DNA of 64,000 nucleotides from JBLXBZ01 sp048265185 (GTDB taxonomy: Bacteria > Pseudomonadota > Alphaproteobacteria > Rhizobiales > Stappiaceae), in NCBI GenBank assembly GCA_048265185.1, contig JBLXBZ010000001.1:310001-374000 (forward strand). Reading direction: 5' to 3'. The position numbers and the translations under genes are program-made. The notes under the pieces are model-generated. The model saw only the letters and a list, made by a program, of their open reading frames with translations, was not told the origin of the DNA and searched no databases. Below, in pieces: positions 8,709-17,892 of the stretch (positions within the stretch are counted from its first letter, which is position 1; each line of letters begins with the position of its first letter).

Positions 8709-10061
8709 ATGCAGGTGACCGAAACCCTGGCCGAGGGGCTGAAGCGCGAACTGAAAGTTGTTATCCCAGCTACGGAGCTGGCTAACCGACTCGACAGCTA
8801 TCTTGACGATATGAAAGACAAGGTGCGGATCAACGGATTCCGCCCTGGCAAGGTTCCTATGGGGCACCTGAAGCGTCTTTATGGCCGCCAAGCGATGGCC
8901 GAGCTTCTGTCGAACATGATCGGCGAAAGCAGTCAGAAAGCTGTTGCGGACCGTAACGAGCGTCCGGCTTTGCAGCCCGAGATTGACTTGTCCGATGACG
9001 AAGCTGAGGCGATTCTCGCCGGTGACGCGGATCTTGCGTTCAAGATGAACTATGACGTTCTTCCTGATATCGAGATAGTCGACTTCAAGGGCATTGAGAT
9101 CGAGCGCCCAGTCGTTGAGATTTCCGAAGAGGAAGTTGACGAACAGGTTGCGCAGATCGCCGAAAGCAACAAGCCTTTCGAGCCTAAAGACGGCGCCGCG
9201 GAAGATGGTGATCGGGTTGGCATGTCGTATGTCGGCAAGTTGGACGGCGTCGCTTTTGAAGGCGGGACCGATGAAAACGGTCAGCTCGTTCTTGGTTCGA
9301 AGCAGTTCATTCCAGGGTTTGAAGAGCAGTTGATTGGCGTCAAGGTCGGCGATGAGAAAACGATCGCGGTAACCTTCCCTGAAGACTATCAGGCGGAAAA
9401 TCTCGCTGGTAAGGAAGTCACCTTTGACGTTGTCGTCAAGGAAGTGGCCGCGCCTGGAACCGCGACGATTGACGATGAATTCGCCAAAGGTCTTGGGCTT
9501 GAATCTCTTGATAAGCTGAAGGAAATTCTGCGCGGTCAGATTGAAAGCCAGTATGGCGCGATGACGCGTCAGAAAATCAAGCGTCAGCTTCTCGATAAGC
9601 TGGATGAGCATTATTCGTTTGATCTGCCTGAAAAGCTTGTCGAAACGGAGTTCGATGGCGTCTGGCAGCAAGTGCAGGCGGATATGGAGCGTAACGGCAA
9701 GTCGTTCGAAGACGAAGACACCACCGAAGAAGCGGCTAAAGCGGATTATCGCAAAATTGCGGAACGTCGCGTGCGACTCGGGTTGGTTCTGTCTGAGATC
9801 GGTGAGAAGAACAGCATCGAAGTGACTGAAGATGAAGTCAAAAAGGCGCTTTATGATCGGGTTCGTCAGTTCCCTGGTCAAGAGCAGCAGGTTTTTGAAT
9901 TCTATCAGAAAAATCAGCAGGCGCTTGCAAGTCTTCGTGCTCCGATCTACGAGGAGAAGGTCGTTGATTATATCCTTGAGCTTGCAAAAGTTACTGACAA
10001 GACCGTCAGCAAGGAAGAATTAATGGCTGAAGAGGGCGAGGATGATCAGGCGATCGCCTGA
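8709..10061 (+). CDS. tig: Trigger factor (ribosome-bound chaperone, FKBP-type PPIase)
   Basis: The 450-residue chaperone binds nascent chains at the ribosome exit. The N-terminal ribosome-binding domain (about 1-145) contains the signature GFRPGKVPMGHLKRLYG. The FKBP domain (about 155-245) contains DRVGMSYVGKLDGVAFEGG and IPGFEEQLIGVKVGDEKTI. The rest is the helical C-terminal chaperone body. The ATG at 8709 gives MQVTETLAEGLKRELKVVIP, the normal family start. It is followed by a terminator and then clpP, the standard tig-clpP-clpX-lon order. Confidence 0.97.
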   Translation: MQVTETLAEGLKRELKVVIPATELANRLDSYLDDMKDKVRINGFRPGKVPMGHLKRLYGRQAMAELLSNMIGESSQKAVADRNERPALQPEIDLSDDEAEAILAGDADLAFKMNYDVLPDIEIVDFKGIEIERPVVEISEEEVDEQVAQIAESNKPFEPKDGAAEDGDRVGMSYVGKLDGVAFEGGTDENGQLVLGSKQFIPGFEEQLIGVKVGDEKTIAVTFPEDYQAENLAGKEVTFDVVVKEVAAPGTATIDDEFAKGLGLESLDKLKEILRGQIESQYGAMTRQKIKRQLLDKLDEHYSFDLPEKLVETEFDGVWQQVQADMERNGKSFEDEDTTEEAAKADYRKIAERRVRLGLVLSEIGEKNSIEVTEDEVKKALYDRVRQFPGQEQQVFEFYQKNQQALASLRAPIYEEKVVDYILELAKVTDKTVSKEELMAEEGEDDQAIA

Positions 10062-10132
10062 GTTTCGCTCAGAAAAATGCACGGCGTTTAAATTCTTTTG
10101 CGGCGCCGTGTATTAGGTGTCTTTCGAAACAG

Positions 10133-10166
10133 AGCGACATCCCTTATGTATGGGTGTCGCTTTTTT
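10133..10166 (+). terminator. Rho-independent terminator after tig
   Basis: AGCGACA-T-CCC pairs with GGGTGTCGCT (one bulged T), followed by six T residues. It lies about 70 bases after the tig stop. Confidence 0.8.
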
Positions 10167-10262
10167 CGACTCGGAGAGATGAGATTGCATGTCAGAAACG
10201 ATGTATGGCCAGTTCGTGGCGGGCGCGGATGATTGTGCAATCCTCAAACATATAGGCGAGGC

Positions 10263-10898
10263 ATGAAGGATCCTGTCGATTTCGCAATGAGCACGCTTGT
10301 TCCCATGGTTGTTGAACAAACCAACCGGGGCGAACGGTCATATGATATTTTTTCTCGGCTGTTGAAGGAACGAATTATCTTTCTTACCGGCCCGATTGAT
10401 GACCATGTGGCGACGCTTATTTGCGCTCAACTTTTGTTTCTTGAGTCGGAAAATCCGTCCAAGGAAATAGCAATTTATATTAATTCGCCCGGCGGTTTGG
10501 TCACTTCCGGTTTGGCGATTTATGACACGATGCAATTTATTCGTCCGGAAATCTCGACGCTTTGCATTGGGCAGGCGGCTTCTATGGGGTCGCTCCTATT
10601 GGCCGCGGGCGCGAAGGATATGCGTTTTGCATTGCCTAATTCCCGGGTTATGGTGCATCAGCCTTCTGGCGGGTTTCGCGGTCAAGCGTCCGATATCATG
10701 CTTCATGCGCAGGAAATCCTGAAATTGAAGCGGCGCCTGAATGAGATTTATGTCAAGCACACCGGTCGAACGCTTGACGCGGTGGAGGAAGCGCTGGAGC
10801 GTGATAACTTCATGACTTCGGAGATGGCGAAAGAGTTTGGAATTATCGATCAGGTGATAACGGATCGCAGCACTCTTGCTGATGACGCTGCGAAATAA
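10263..10898 (+). CDS. clpP: ATP-dependent Clp protease proteolytic subunit
   Basis: Serine peptidase that forms the tetradecameric chamber fed by ClpX or ClpA. The 211-residue protein has the full catalytic triad: Ser107 in GQAASMGSLL, His132 in MVHQPSGG and Asp181 in ERDNFM. The spacing between triad residues matches the family exactly. The frame is open from 10233, but the ATG at 10263 has an AGGCGAGG ribosome site and gives MKDPVDFAMSTLVPMVVEQT, the rhizobial N-terminus. It lies 316 bases before clpX, so each probably has its own promoter. Confidence 0.97.
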   Translation: MKDPVDFAMSTLVPMVVEQTNRGERSYDIFSRLLKERIIFLTGPIDDHVATLICAQLLFLESENPSKEIAIYINSPGGLVTSGLAIYDTMQFIRPEISTLCIGQAASMGSLLLAAGAKDMRFALPNSRVMVHQPSGGFRGQASDIMLHAQEILKLKRRLNEIYVKHTGRTLDAVEEALERDNFMTSEMAKEFGIIDQVITDRSTLADDAAK

Positions 10899-11174
10899 TG
10901 TGATTGTGGCGCGCGTGTTTCGAAGCGTATAAGATTCTTGGCGCGCATCGCTGAGGTGATGCGCAATATTGGGGAATTGGCGCGTCACAGGTAAAAAATG
11001 CGTGATATGCGCATTTTTATGAGAGAAAACGAATTGCCATGCTCGCGGCTTAAACGAATATTGATCTTTGTCGTGAAAGCATGATGACAAATTATGGGTC
11101 GTCACTAAATAGTATGGCTGGTGATCCGATTTCAGATTGAGGCGTTGTGTTTCTTTCTGGTGAAATAAAGTAAC

Positions 11175-11194
11175 TGGAAGGCGCACGCCTTCCA
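11175..11194. repeat. Perfect 9-bp dyad in the clpX leader
   Basis: TGGAAGGCG and CGCCTTCCA flank a 2-base centre (CA), ending 20 bases before the clpX ATG. It would form a hairpin in the leader mRNA, or an operator. No T run follows. Nothing else convincing was seen in the 316-base clpP-clpX gap (10899-11214) apart from a weaker GCGCATC/GATGCGC stem near 10942-10963. Confidence 0.55.
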
Positions 11195-11214
11195 AAGCAT
11201 GCGGGGTTTATCTG

Positions 11215-12480
11215 ATGAGCAAGGCCAGCGGCGGCGAAACGAAAAATACGCTCTACTGCTCGTTTTGCGGTAAGAGCCAGCACGAAGTCCGCAAGCTGAT
11301 CGCCGGTCCGACCGTTTTCATATGTGATGAATGCGTCGAGCTGTGCATGGACATCATCCGTGAGGAAAACAAAACCTCGTTGGTGAAGTCACGTGAAGGC
11401 ATTCCGACGCCGTTGGAAATCCGGACCGTTCTTGACGATTATGTGATTGGTCAAAATAGCGCCAAGAAGGTGCTGTCTGTTGCGGTGCACAACCATTATA
11501 AGCGTCTCAACCATGCGTCGAAGAATAATGACGTAGAGTTGGCTAAGTCCAACATTCTTCTTGTTGGACCAACGGGATGCGGTAAGACGCTTCTGGCGCA
11601 AACTCTGGCGCGGATTTTGGACGTTCCCTTTACGATGGCGGACGCGACAACCTTGACGGAAGCTGGTTATGTAGGGGAGGATGTCGAGAACATCATTCTC
11701 AAGCTTTTGCAGTCGGCGGACTATAATGTTGAGCGCGCCCAACGTGGCATCGTCTACATTGATGAAGTCGATAAGATCAGCCGCAAGGCGGACAACCCGT
11801 CGATCACGCGCGACGTGTCAGGCGAGGGGGTTCAGCAGGCTCTTCTGAAGATTATGGAGGGCACTGTAGCCAGCGTTCCGCCTCAGGGGGGGCGCAAGCA
11901 TCCCCAACAAGAGTTCTTGCAGGTGGACACCACCAATATTCTGTTCATTTGCGGCGGAGCTTTCGCCGGCCTTGACAAGATCATCTCTGATCGTGGACGT
12001 AAGACCTCCATTGGCTTCAAGGCGCAGGTTGTCGGGCCTGAAGACCGCAAAACGGGCGAGTTGTTTCAACAGCTTGAGCCGGAAGATTTGCTCAAATTTG
12101 GGTTGATTCCCGAATTTGTAGGACGTTTGCCGGTGATCGCCACGTTGGAGGATCTGGATGACGACGCGCTGGTCACCATTCTCACAGAACCGAAAAACGC
12201 ATTGGTCAAGCAGTACCAGCGTTTATTCGAAATGGAGAATGTTGAGCTGGTCTTTCATGAAGACGCGTTGAAGGCGATTGCGCGCAAAGCGATTGAGCGT
12301 AAGACCGGGGCGCGTGGTTTGCGTTCTATCCTTGAGACGATTTTGCTGGATACGATGTATGAACTTCCAGGCCTCAAAGGGGTCAAGGAAGTCGTTATCT
12401 CACCCGAAGTCGTCGAAGGGAAAGCTCGTCCTCTCTATATCTATGAGGACAGGGCTGAGAATAACGCCACCAGCGCTTGA
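11215..12480 (+). CDS. clpX: ATP-dependent Clp protease ATP-binding subunit ClpX
   Basis: The 421-residue AAA+ unfoldase delivers substrates to ClpP. The N-terminal zinc-binding domain has the pattern CSFCGKSQHEVRKLI...CDECVELC (four cysteines). The Walker A motif GPTGCGKT is at residues 118-125; Walker B reads IVYIDEVDKI. The pore loop GYVGEDVE and the arginine-containing RDVSGEGVQQALLK are intact. The IGF ClpP-docking loop is represented by TSIGFKAQV. Start ATG 11215. A terminator follows within 30 bases of the stop. Confidence 0.98.
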   Translation: MSKASGGETKNTLYCSFCGKSQHEVRKLIAGPTVFICDECVELCMDIIREENKTSLVKSREGIPTPLEIRTVLDDYVIGQNSAKKVLSVAVHNHYKRLNHASKNNDVELAKSNILLVGPTGCGKTLLAQTLARILDVPFTMADATTLTEAGYVGEDVENIILKLLQSADYNVERAQRGIVYIDEVDKISRKADNPSITRDVSGEGVQQALLKIMEGTVASVPPQGGRKHPQQEFLQVDTTNILFICGGAFAGLDKIISDRGRKTSIGFKAQVVGPEDRKTGELFQQLEPEDLLKFGLIPEFVGRLPVIATLEDLDDDALVTILTEPKNALVKQYQRLFEMENVELVFHEDALKAIARKAIERKTGARGLRSILETILLDTMYELPGLKGVKEVVISPEVVEGKARPLYIYEDRAENNATSA

Positions 12481-12508
12481 TTGATCTTGAGAATCACATG
12501 GAAATGGG

Positions 12509-12534
12509 AGGCGCCGGTTCTGCTGGCGCCTTTT
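12509..12534 (+). terminator. Terminator after clpX
   Basis: A 7-bp stem AGGCGCC/GGCGCCT, extendable inside the loop, is followed by TTTT. It starts 29 bases after the clpX stop. Confidence 0.7.
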
Positions 12535-12612
12535 CGCGTTTTGGTTTGTGATAGTGATGTTTAGGAAACTCTTCATTCGGGTCAAACTGCGGTGATTGGT
12601 AGTCAGCTGTCC

Positions 12613-12641
12613 TTGACACGATACGTGAGGGTATCCACCTA
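12613..12641 (+). promoter_or_regulatory. Candidate promoter of lon (heat-shock or sigma-70 type)
   Basis: TTGACA (12613-12618; extended CCTTGACAC) is separated by 17 bases from CACCTA (12636-12641), within CCACCTAT. The CTTGAC -35 with a C-rich -10 resembles alphaproteobacterial RpoH promoters, and lon is usually a RpoH target. The -10 match is imperfect. The remainder of the 316-base clpX-lon gap shows only the clpX terminator. Confidence 0.4.
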
Positions 12642-12796
12642 TTGAAGACAAAGCGGCGGGCGAGGAAAGACGTGCTCACATAGGGAGGCGTTTCAATTGG
12701 CCACAGCGTAATCTCGGTTAAAGGGATGCGGCGCCGCGGTGATAGCGCCTGAACATGCGCCGGCGGCTCATGAAGGGCGTAAGGAAAGGAAAACAA

Positions 12797-15229
12797 ATGA
12801 CCGAACATGAAACGCGCGCTTCGGCGGAAGGCGGCTCCTCCGTTTATCCCGTTTTGCCGCTTCGTGACATTGTCGTGTTCCCGCACATGATTGTTCCGCT
12901 CTTTGTCGGGCGCGACAAGTCAATTCGCGCTTTGGAAGAGGTTATGAATTCTGACAAGCAGATTCTGCTTGCCACGCAATTAAACGCTTCGGACGACGAT
13001 CCGGCGGCGGATGACATTTATAAAGTTGGCACCTTGGCGACGGTGTTGCAGCTATTGAAATTGCCCGACAATACCGTAAAGGTTCTTGTGGAGGGCGGCG
13101 CGCGCGCTAATATCACGGGCTATACTGGCCGCGAGGATCTTTTTGAGGCCTATGCGGAGGTTTTGCCAGAGGTTCAGGGCGAAGAAATTGAAGTTGAGGC
13201 GTTGGCGCGCTCGGTGGTGTCCGAATTCGAAAATTACGTCAAACTCAACAAGAAGGTTTCGCCAGAAGTTCTTGGCGCTGTTGGGCAAATCGAAGATTAC
13301 TCCAAGCTTGCCGACACGATTGCCTCTCATCTTGCGGTGAAAATTCCTGAGAAACAAGAAATTCTGGGAGTTGTTTCCGTCTCAGAGCGTTTGGAGCGTG
13401 TGCTTGGGCTGATGGAGAGCGAAATTTCCGTTCTTCAGGTTGAGAAGCGCATCCGCTCGCGCGTCAAGCGGCAGATGGAGAAAACTCAGCGTGAGTATTA
13501 TCTGAATGAGCAAATGAAGGCCATTCAAAAAGAGCTTGGCGACAATGAGGATGGACGTGACGAAGCGGCCGAGTTGGAAGAGCGGATCAAGAAAACCAAG
13601 CTTTCCAAGGAAGCGCGGGAAAAAGCTGACGCTGAATTGAAAAAGCTTCGCCACATGAGCCCCATGTCGGCCGAGGCGACCGTTGTTCGCAATTATCTTG
13701 ACTGGTTGCTGGGGATTCCTTGGGGAAAACGCGGCAAGGTGAAGCATGATTTAACGCTTGCTGAGAAGGTGCTGGATACGGATCATTATGGTCTGGAGAA
13801 GGTTAAAGAGCGGATCATTGAGTATTTGGCCGTACAAAAACGGGCGAATAAACTTAAAGGCCCAATTCTGTGCCTTGTTGGCCCTCCAGGCGTTGGTAAA
13901 ACCTCTTTAGGCAAATCCATAGCCAAGGCGACGGGGCGTGAATTCGTGCGCATGTCTCTTGGCGGCGTTCGCGATGAGGCGGAAATTCGCGGTCATCGCC
14001 GGACTTATATCGGCTCTATGCCCGGTAAAGTCATCCAGTCCATGAAGAAAGCCAAGAAGTCCAACCCGCTCTTTTTGCTCGACGAAATCGACAAGATGGG
14101 CATGGACTTCCGCGGCGATCCTTCCTCCGCATTGCTTGAGGTTTTGGATCCGGAGCAGAATGGTTCGTTCATGGATCACTATCTGGAGGTTGAATACGAC
14201 CTTTCAGACGTCATGTTCGTGACCACGGCGAATACGCTCAATATTCCCGGACCCTTGATGGATCGGATGGAGGTCATTCGCATCGCCGGTTACACGGAAG
14301 ATGAGAAGATCGAAATTGCCCGTCGGCACCTGATCGTGAAAGCGGTTAAGGACCATGGCCTCAAGGAAGGCGAGTTTGAAGTCAAGGACGAAGCTTTGCG
14401 CATGCTGGTGCGTCGTTATACCCGTGAAGCTGGCGTTCGCAACCTTGAGAGAGAACTTGCGACTTTGGCGCGTAAGGCCGTCAAGAATATCCTGATGACG
14501 GATAAAACGTCCATTGTCGTCGATGAGGCGGTGGTTGAAGATTATCTTGGCGTTCCACGCTATCGTTATGGCGAGGCGGAGAGCGAGGATCAGGTCGGCG
14601 TTGTGACGGGTCTGGCGTGGACGGAGGTCGGCGGCGAGTTGTTGACCATTGAAGGGGTCATGATGCCGGGCAAGGGCAAAATGACGGTTACGGGCAATTT
14701 GCGCGACGTTATGAAGGAATCGATCTCTGCGGCGGCTTCTTACGTTCGTTCGCGCTCGATTGATTTCGGCATCGAGCCGCCCAAGTTCGACCATCGTGAC
14801 ATTCATGTTCACGTTCCTGAAGGGGCGACGCCAAAAGACGGACCATCGGCGGGCATCGCCATGGCCACCACAGTGATTTCGGTCATGACGGGCATTCCCA
14901 TTCGTCGTGATGTGGCGATGACCGGTGAAATCACCCTGCGGGGTCGCGTTCTGCCTATCGGCGGGCTGAAAGAGAAGCTTCTTGCGGCGTTGCGGGGCGG
15001 TTTGAAGACCGTCATCATTCCGGAAGACAACGCCAAAGACCTGGTGGATATTCCTGACAACGTGAAAAATGGTCTGGACATCATTCCTGTCGCTCGCATG
15101 GAGGAAGTTCTTAAAACTGCCTTGGTGCGTCAGCCTGAAGCTATCGAATGGGATGAGGCGGCGGCGGCCGCTCACGCCAAAAAAGCGATGATTTCAGAGG
15201 AAGAAACTAAAGGTTTTGTCGCTCATTAG
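12797..15229 (+). CDS. lon: ATP-dependent protease Lon (LonA)
   Basis: A homohexameric AAA+ serine protease of 810 residues. The N-terminal substrate-binding LON domain begins YPVLPLRDIVVFPHMIVPLF. A central coiled-coil region follows (EQMKAIQKELGDNEDGRDE). The ATPase carries Walker A GPPGVGKT at residues 362-369. The protease domain has the Ser-Lys dyad Ser684 (in KDGPSAGIAM) and Lys727 (in GGLKEKLLAA). The frame is open from 12755; the ATG at 12797 sits behind AAGGAAAGGA and gives a normal LonA N-terminus. It lies upstream of the HU gene, as in many proteobacteria. Confidence 0.98.
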   Translation: MTEHETRASAEGGSSVYPVLPLRDIVVFPHMIVPLFVGRDKSIRALEEVMNSDKQILLATQLNASDDDPAADDIYKVGTLATVLQLLKLPDNTVKVLVEGGARANITGYTGREDLFEAYAEVLPEVQGEEIEVEALARSVVSEFENYVKLNKKVSPEVLGAVGQIEDYSKLADTIASHLAVKIPEKQEILGVVSVSERLERVLGLMESEISVLQVEKRIRSRVKRQMEKTQREYYLNEQMKAIQKELGDNEDGRDEAAELEERIKKTKLSKEAREKADAELKKLRHMSPMSAEATVVRNYLDWLLGIPWGKRGKVKHDLTLAEKVLDTDHYGLEKVKERIIEYLAVQKRANKLKGPILCLVGPPGVGKTSLGKSIAKATGREFVRMSLGGVRDEAEIRGHRRTYIGSMPGKVIQSMKKAKKSNPLFLLDEIDKMGMDFRGDPSSALLEVLDPEQNGSFMDHYLEVEYDLSDVMFVTTANTLNIPGPLMDRMEVIRIAGYTEDEKIEIARRHLIVKAVKDHGLKEGEFEVKDEALRMLVRRYTREAGVRNLERELATLARKAVKNILMTDKTSIVVDEAVVEDYLGVPRYRYGEAESEDQVGVVTGLAWTEVGGELLTIEGVMMPGKGKMTVTGNLRDVMKESISAAASYVRSRSIDFGIEPPKFDHRDIHVHVPEGATPKDGPSAGIAMATTVISVMTGIPIRRDVAMTGEITLRGRVLPIGGLKEKLLAALRGGLKTVIIPEDNAKDLVDIPDNVKNGLDIIPVARMEEVLKTALVRQPEAIEWDEAAAAAHAKKAMISEEETKGFVAH

Positions 15230-15250
15230 GATGTGCGAAAAATAACACAG

Positions 15251-15283
15251 AAAGGGCTTTGGTGAGAATCGGAGCCCTTTTTT
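15251..15283 (+). terminator. Rho-independent terminator after lon
   Basis: An 8-bp stem AAAGGGCT/AGCCCTTT followed by a run of T, 21 bases after the lon stop. Confidence 0.85.
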
Positions 15284-15415
15284 GTATTTAATCGGAAAAA
15301 ATCGCGGTTTTCCGCCATTTTTGTCTTGCTTTGCGCTGAGATTCAAAAGAATGTCCGGCCTCGGTGTTTCTTGCGAATCGTAAGGCGCCTGCTGTTTTTT
15401 AAGAAAGGGACTGTC

Positions 15416-15691
15416 ATGAACAAAAATGACCTTATCGCCGCTGTGGCGGAAAAAACCGGCCTGACGAAAGCGCAAGCTGGTGAGGCGCTTGACGCGACAT
15501 TCGAAGTGATCACAGACACATTGAAATCCGGCGATGAAGTTCGTGTTATCGGTTTTGGCAATTTCAGCGTATCTGCACGCGCAGCCTCTGAAGGCCGTAA
15601 CCCACGCACTGGCGAGACCATTCAGATCCCTGCGTCTAAAACACCTAAATTCAAGGCTGGCAAAGGCCTTAAGGATGCGGTGAACGCCTGA
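15416..15691 (+). CDS. hup: DNA-binding protein HU
   Basis: A 91-residue nucleoid protein. It begins MNKNDLIAAVAEKTGLTKAQ. It contains the hinge GFGNFSVSARAASEGRNP and the DNA-binding arm signature GRNPRTGETIQIPASKTPKF. The ATG at 15416 is placed behind AAGAAAGGGA; the upstream extension of the open frame to 15326 is not part of the family. It lies between lon and tRNA-Val and ends with a perfect 13-bp terminator. Subtype (HU-alpha versus HU-beta) cannot be separated in alphaproteobacteria, which usually carry one HU. Confidence 0.96.
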   Translation: MNKNDLIAAVAEKTGLTKAQAGEALDATFEVITDTLKSGDEVRVIGFGNFSVSARAASEGRNPRTGETIQIPASKTPKFKAGKGLKDAVNA

Positions 15692-15720
15692 GTTCAAAGG
15701 CGTCTCCAGATTTCCTTGTG

Positions 15721-15751
15721 AAAACCCTGCGAATTTTTCGCAGGGTTTTTT
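15721..15751 (+). terminator. Rho-independent terminator after the HU gene
   Basis: A perfect 13-bp stem AAAACCCTGCGAA/TTCGCAGGGTTTT with a TTT loop and a trailing T run, 30 bases after the stop. Confidence 0.93.
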
Positions 15752-15865
15752 ATTTGAAACCATTATCCACAGAATGAATTTTGTTTTTTCAAAGAAGCTC
15801 TTGCATTCTAATCCATAGCCTTTTAAACAGCAGTTCTCAGCGGGACGGAACAACGTTTCGCCGGA

Positions 15866-15941
15866 GGGCGATTAGCTCAGTTGGTAGAGCGCCTCGTTTA
15901 CACCGAGGATGTCGGGAGTTCGAGTCTCTCATCGCCCACCA
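15866..15941 (+). tRNA. tRNA-Val (anticodon UAC)
   Basis: A 76-base tRNA with encoded CCA. The acceptor stem GGGCGAT pairs with ATCGCCC. The D-arm TAGCTCAGTTGGTAGAGC and T-arm GAGTTCGAGTCTC are standard. The anticodon stem CCTCG/CGAGG encloses the loop TTTACAC, giving anticodon TAC. Confidence 0.96.
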
Positions 15942-16066
15942 TTTACTCTCCCAAAATTCAAACGTAATTTTAAGACGCGACTTCCTTTGCCGCGTATTTG
16001 ATGCGCGTGTGTTTGAGCCAGCTTTTGGCAGGCGTTTATGAGCAAGATTGTTTGAGCGCTTGTTTT

Positions 16067-16423
16067 TTATTGAATTTTCAATTCAGCGCGTTTTTTTCTG
16101 GTCAATTTTTTGACGACCAGTTCATAAGCGATTTTTATATGAGCGGAGACGTCGTCGTCGTCCATCGCCGCGTCATTTTGCAACTGCACCCATTTGTAAC
16201 GTCCAAGGTAGGGGGCGGGAGAAATTCCCTCGCGTTCCGTCAGAACGGCAAACGCCAGTTCGCTGCATTTGAAACTGATGCGCTCGTCGCGCCCGTCGCC
16301 CCATGTGGAGCAAATGGCGAAAATTTTGCCGCCGACTTTCCAGACCGAGGCGTTGCCCCATTGATGAACGTTTTCACTGGCTTTGAGCTTCGCGCAAGTT
16401 TGATCAAATGCCGATCGGTTCAT
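16067..16423 (-). CDS. MmcQ/YjbR family protein
   Basis: A small (118 residues) protein with the CyaY-like YjbR fold. It begins MNRSAFDQTCAKLKASENVH. Family features include the WGNASVWKVGGKIFAICS strands and the downstream APYLGRYKWVQL segment. The function of the family is unknown; it has been suggested to bind DNA. The frame is open to 16480, but the ATG at 16423 removes overlap with the upstream DUF2254 gene and sits behind CGGAG. It lies immediately downstream of that gene on the same strand, so the two probably form one transcript. Confidence 0.8.
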   Translation of the reverse strand: MNRSAFDQTCAKLKASENVHQWGNASVWKVGGKIFAICSTWGDGRDERISFKCSELAFAVLTEREGISPAPYLGRYKWVQLQNDAAMDDDDVSAHIKIAYELVVKKLTRKKRAELKIQ

Positions 16424-16439
16424 TTTCAGGAGCTCCGTT

Positions 16440-17711
16440 TTAAAGGCGTTCGTCGCCACTGACGTTCTGAAGTTTCTCAAAGTCTTCCGTGATCGCCAAT
16501 CCTTTTTCTGCGTGCTTTAAAGCCATGGCGCTATGGCGTTCGATAGGTTCGCGCTCCTCTGGCCGCGCCAGAACTTTTAACGCGCTGAAGGCCATCTGCA
16601 GCTTGATCTGAACTTCAATGGTTGAGGCGCCGTCCCGCGCGATTGGCGTGAAGGCGTCGTTGAGCATATCCGCCAATTGAACTTCAGGCAGATTAAGACG
16701 GGGGTGGAGCGGCTTATGTGATTTGCAGGCTTCAGGCGGGGGGGTGTTTTCGATCCAGTAAGTGAGGATGCGCACAACCCGTCCTATGACGTCAATTGCT
16801 GTTCCAGGGTCGTTTACCGCAGGCGATAGAGCCTTGGACGCGACTTCTGACAAAACGGTGAGCCCATAGCGAGGGTCTTGATCGAAGGAGCGCTCATTGC
16901 TGATGGAATAGGCGTCGATGATGGAGTTTGTGCATTCATCGTCGGCCGTGAAGTCGATCCAGCAAATAGGGAAGGCGGGATGAATGAATGTTCCAGGTTG
17001 TGCGACAATGAATATTTCGCCTTCGTTATCCTGCGCGACGCGCGACAGCTTCATCATATCTAAATGTTGTACATAACCCGTCGCTTTGGCGTGAACAGCT
17101 CGCGCCTCGGAAGGAATGTCCTTGCCATGAGGCGCTAATGGTCTGGCTCCAAGGCAAGGGTTTTTAATGCGGCTTTGGAGCGCCTTTAAAGTCGCTTTCT
17201 CGATCATCTGGGTGGTCTCCTCCACGCGTCCAAGGCGTGAAAGGTGTTCGATCCAGCGCAGGATGGTGAGGACGACAAGGCCAATGACGGTGAGCGAGGC
17301 GATGAACAGGATGACTAATCCACGCTCGCCATATGCGCCGGTGCTGAGAGCGACGACGCCAACAAGACTGAAAAGAAACGAGCCGAGAAAAGTGGCGAGG
17401 ACATTTTGGGTCGTCGTGTCTTGCATGAGCAGCCGAGTGGCTCGGGGCGTTACGTTCGCCGTGGCGGCGCTATAGGCTGAAACCATAATCGTGAGAGAGA
17501 ATGTGGTCACCGTGAGCATGCTTGTGGCGAGGATGTTGAGTATCTGACCGACAGCGTCGGCGCGAATCTCGAACGGCGGCTCCACGGGAAAGAAAACATC
17601 CGCCCCGGTGGCTATGAGCGCGGTGGCTACGCCTAAAAGAGTGAATAGTCCTGCGCGTAGCCAGAGTTGGCGGGAGAGCTGCAATAAGAGCCATCTCCAT
17701 TTGGAAATCAT
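16440..17711 (-). CDS. DUF2254 family membrane protein
   Basis: A predicted inner-membrane protein of 423 residues. Four hydrophobic segments lie in the first 150 residues (around 17-37, 55-80, 105-125 and 130-150). A soluble cytoplasmic domain follows with the family motif DPRYGLTVLSEVASKALSPAVNDPGTA. The DUF2254 family has no established biochemical role. It is transcribed divergently from the Ppx/GppA gene across a 181-base gap and is followed by the YjbR gene. Nothing unusual in length or composition. Confidence 0.85.
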   Translation of the reverse strand: MISKWRWLLLQLSRQLWLRAGLFTLLGVATALIATGADVFFPVEPPFEIRADAVGQILNILATSMLTVTTFSLTIMVSAYSAATANVTPRATRLLMQDTTTQNVLATFLGSFLFSLVGVVALSTGAYGERGLVILFIASLTVIGLVVLTILRWIEHLSRLGRVEETTQMIEKATLKALQSRIKNPCLGARPLAPHGKDIPSEARAVHAKATGYVQHLDMMKLSRVAQDNEGEIFIVAQPGTFIHPAFPICWIDFTADDECTNSIIDAYSISNERSFDQDPRYGLTVLSEVASKALSPAVNDPGTAIDVIGRVVRILTYWIENTPPPEACKSHKPLHPRLNLPEVQLADMLNDAFTPIARDGASTIEVQIKLQMAFSALKVLARPEEREPIERHSAMALKHAEKGLAITEDFEKLQNVSGDERL

Positions 17712-17892
17712 GTTTATAGCTCCATCAAAATACGCGAGGATTGTTCATGTGTAACAATATCGGTGCGTAATGTTCATCTTGGGAAGTGATTTTCTGGAAT
17801 ATGTGCAGATTGATTTGCCACAGAAGCGTGAGCTGATAAACTTGCTCCAACTTATGAGATAGAGCTGCTGATGAAAGCGGCGAGGGAGCAAC

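Noticed and set aside
8454..9881. A 475-codon open frame antisense to tig
   Set aside because: It lies opposite a clear trigger factor gene and across tRNA-Leu; its sequence has no family features and arises from codon bias of the real gene.
14204..15175. A 323-codon open frame antisense to lon
   Set aside because: Opposite the Lon protease domain with its catalytic dyad; His/Arg/Asn-rich translation typical of antisense frames.
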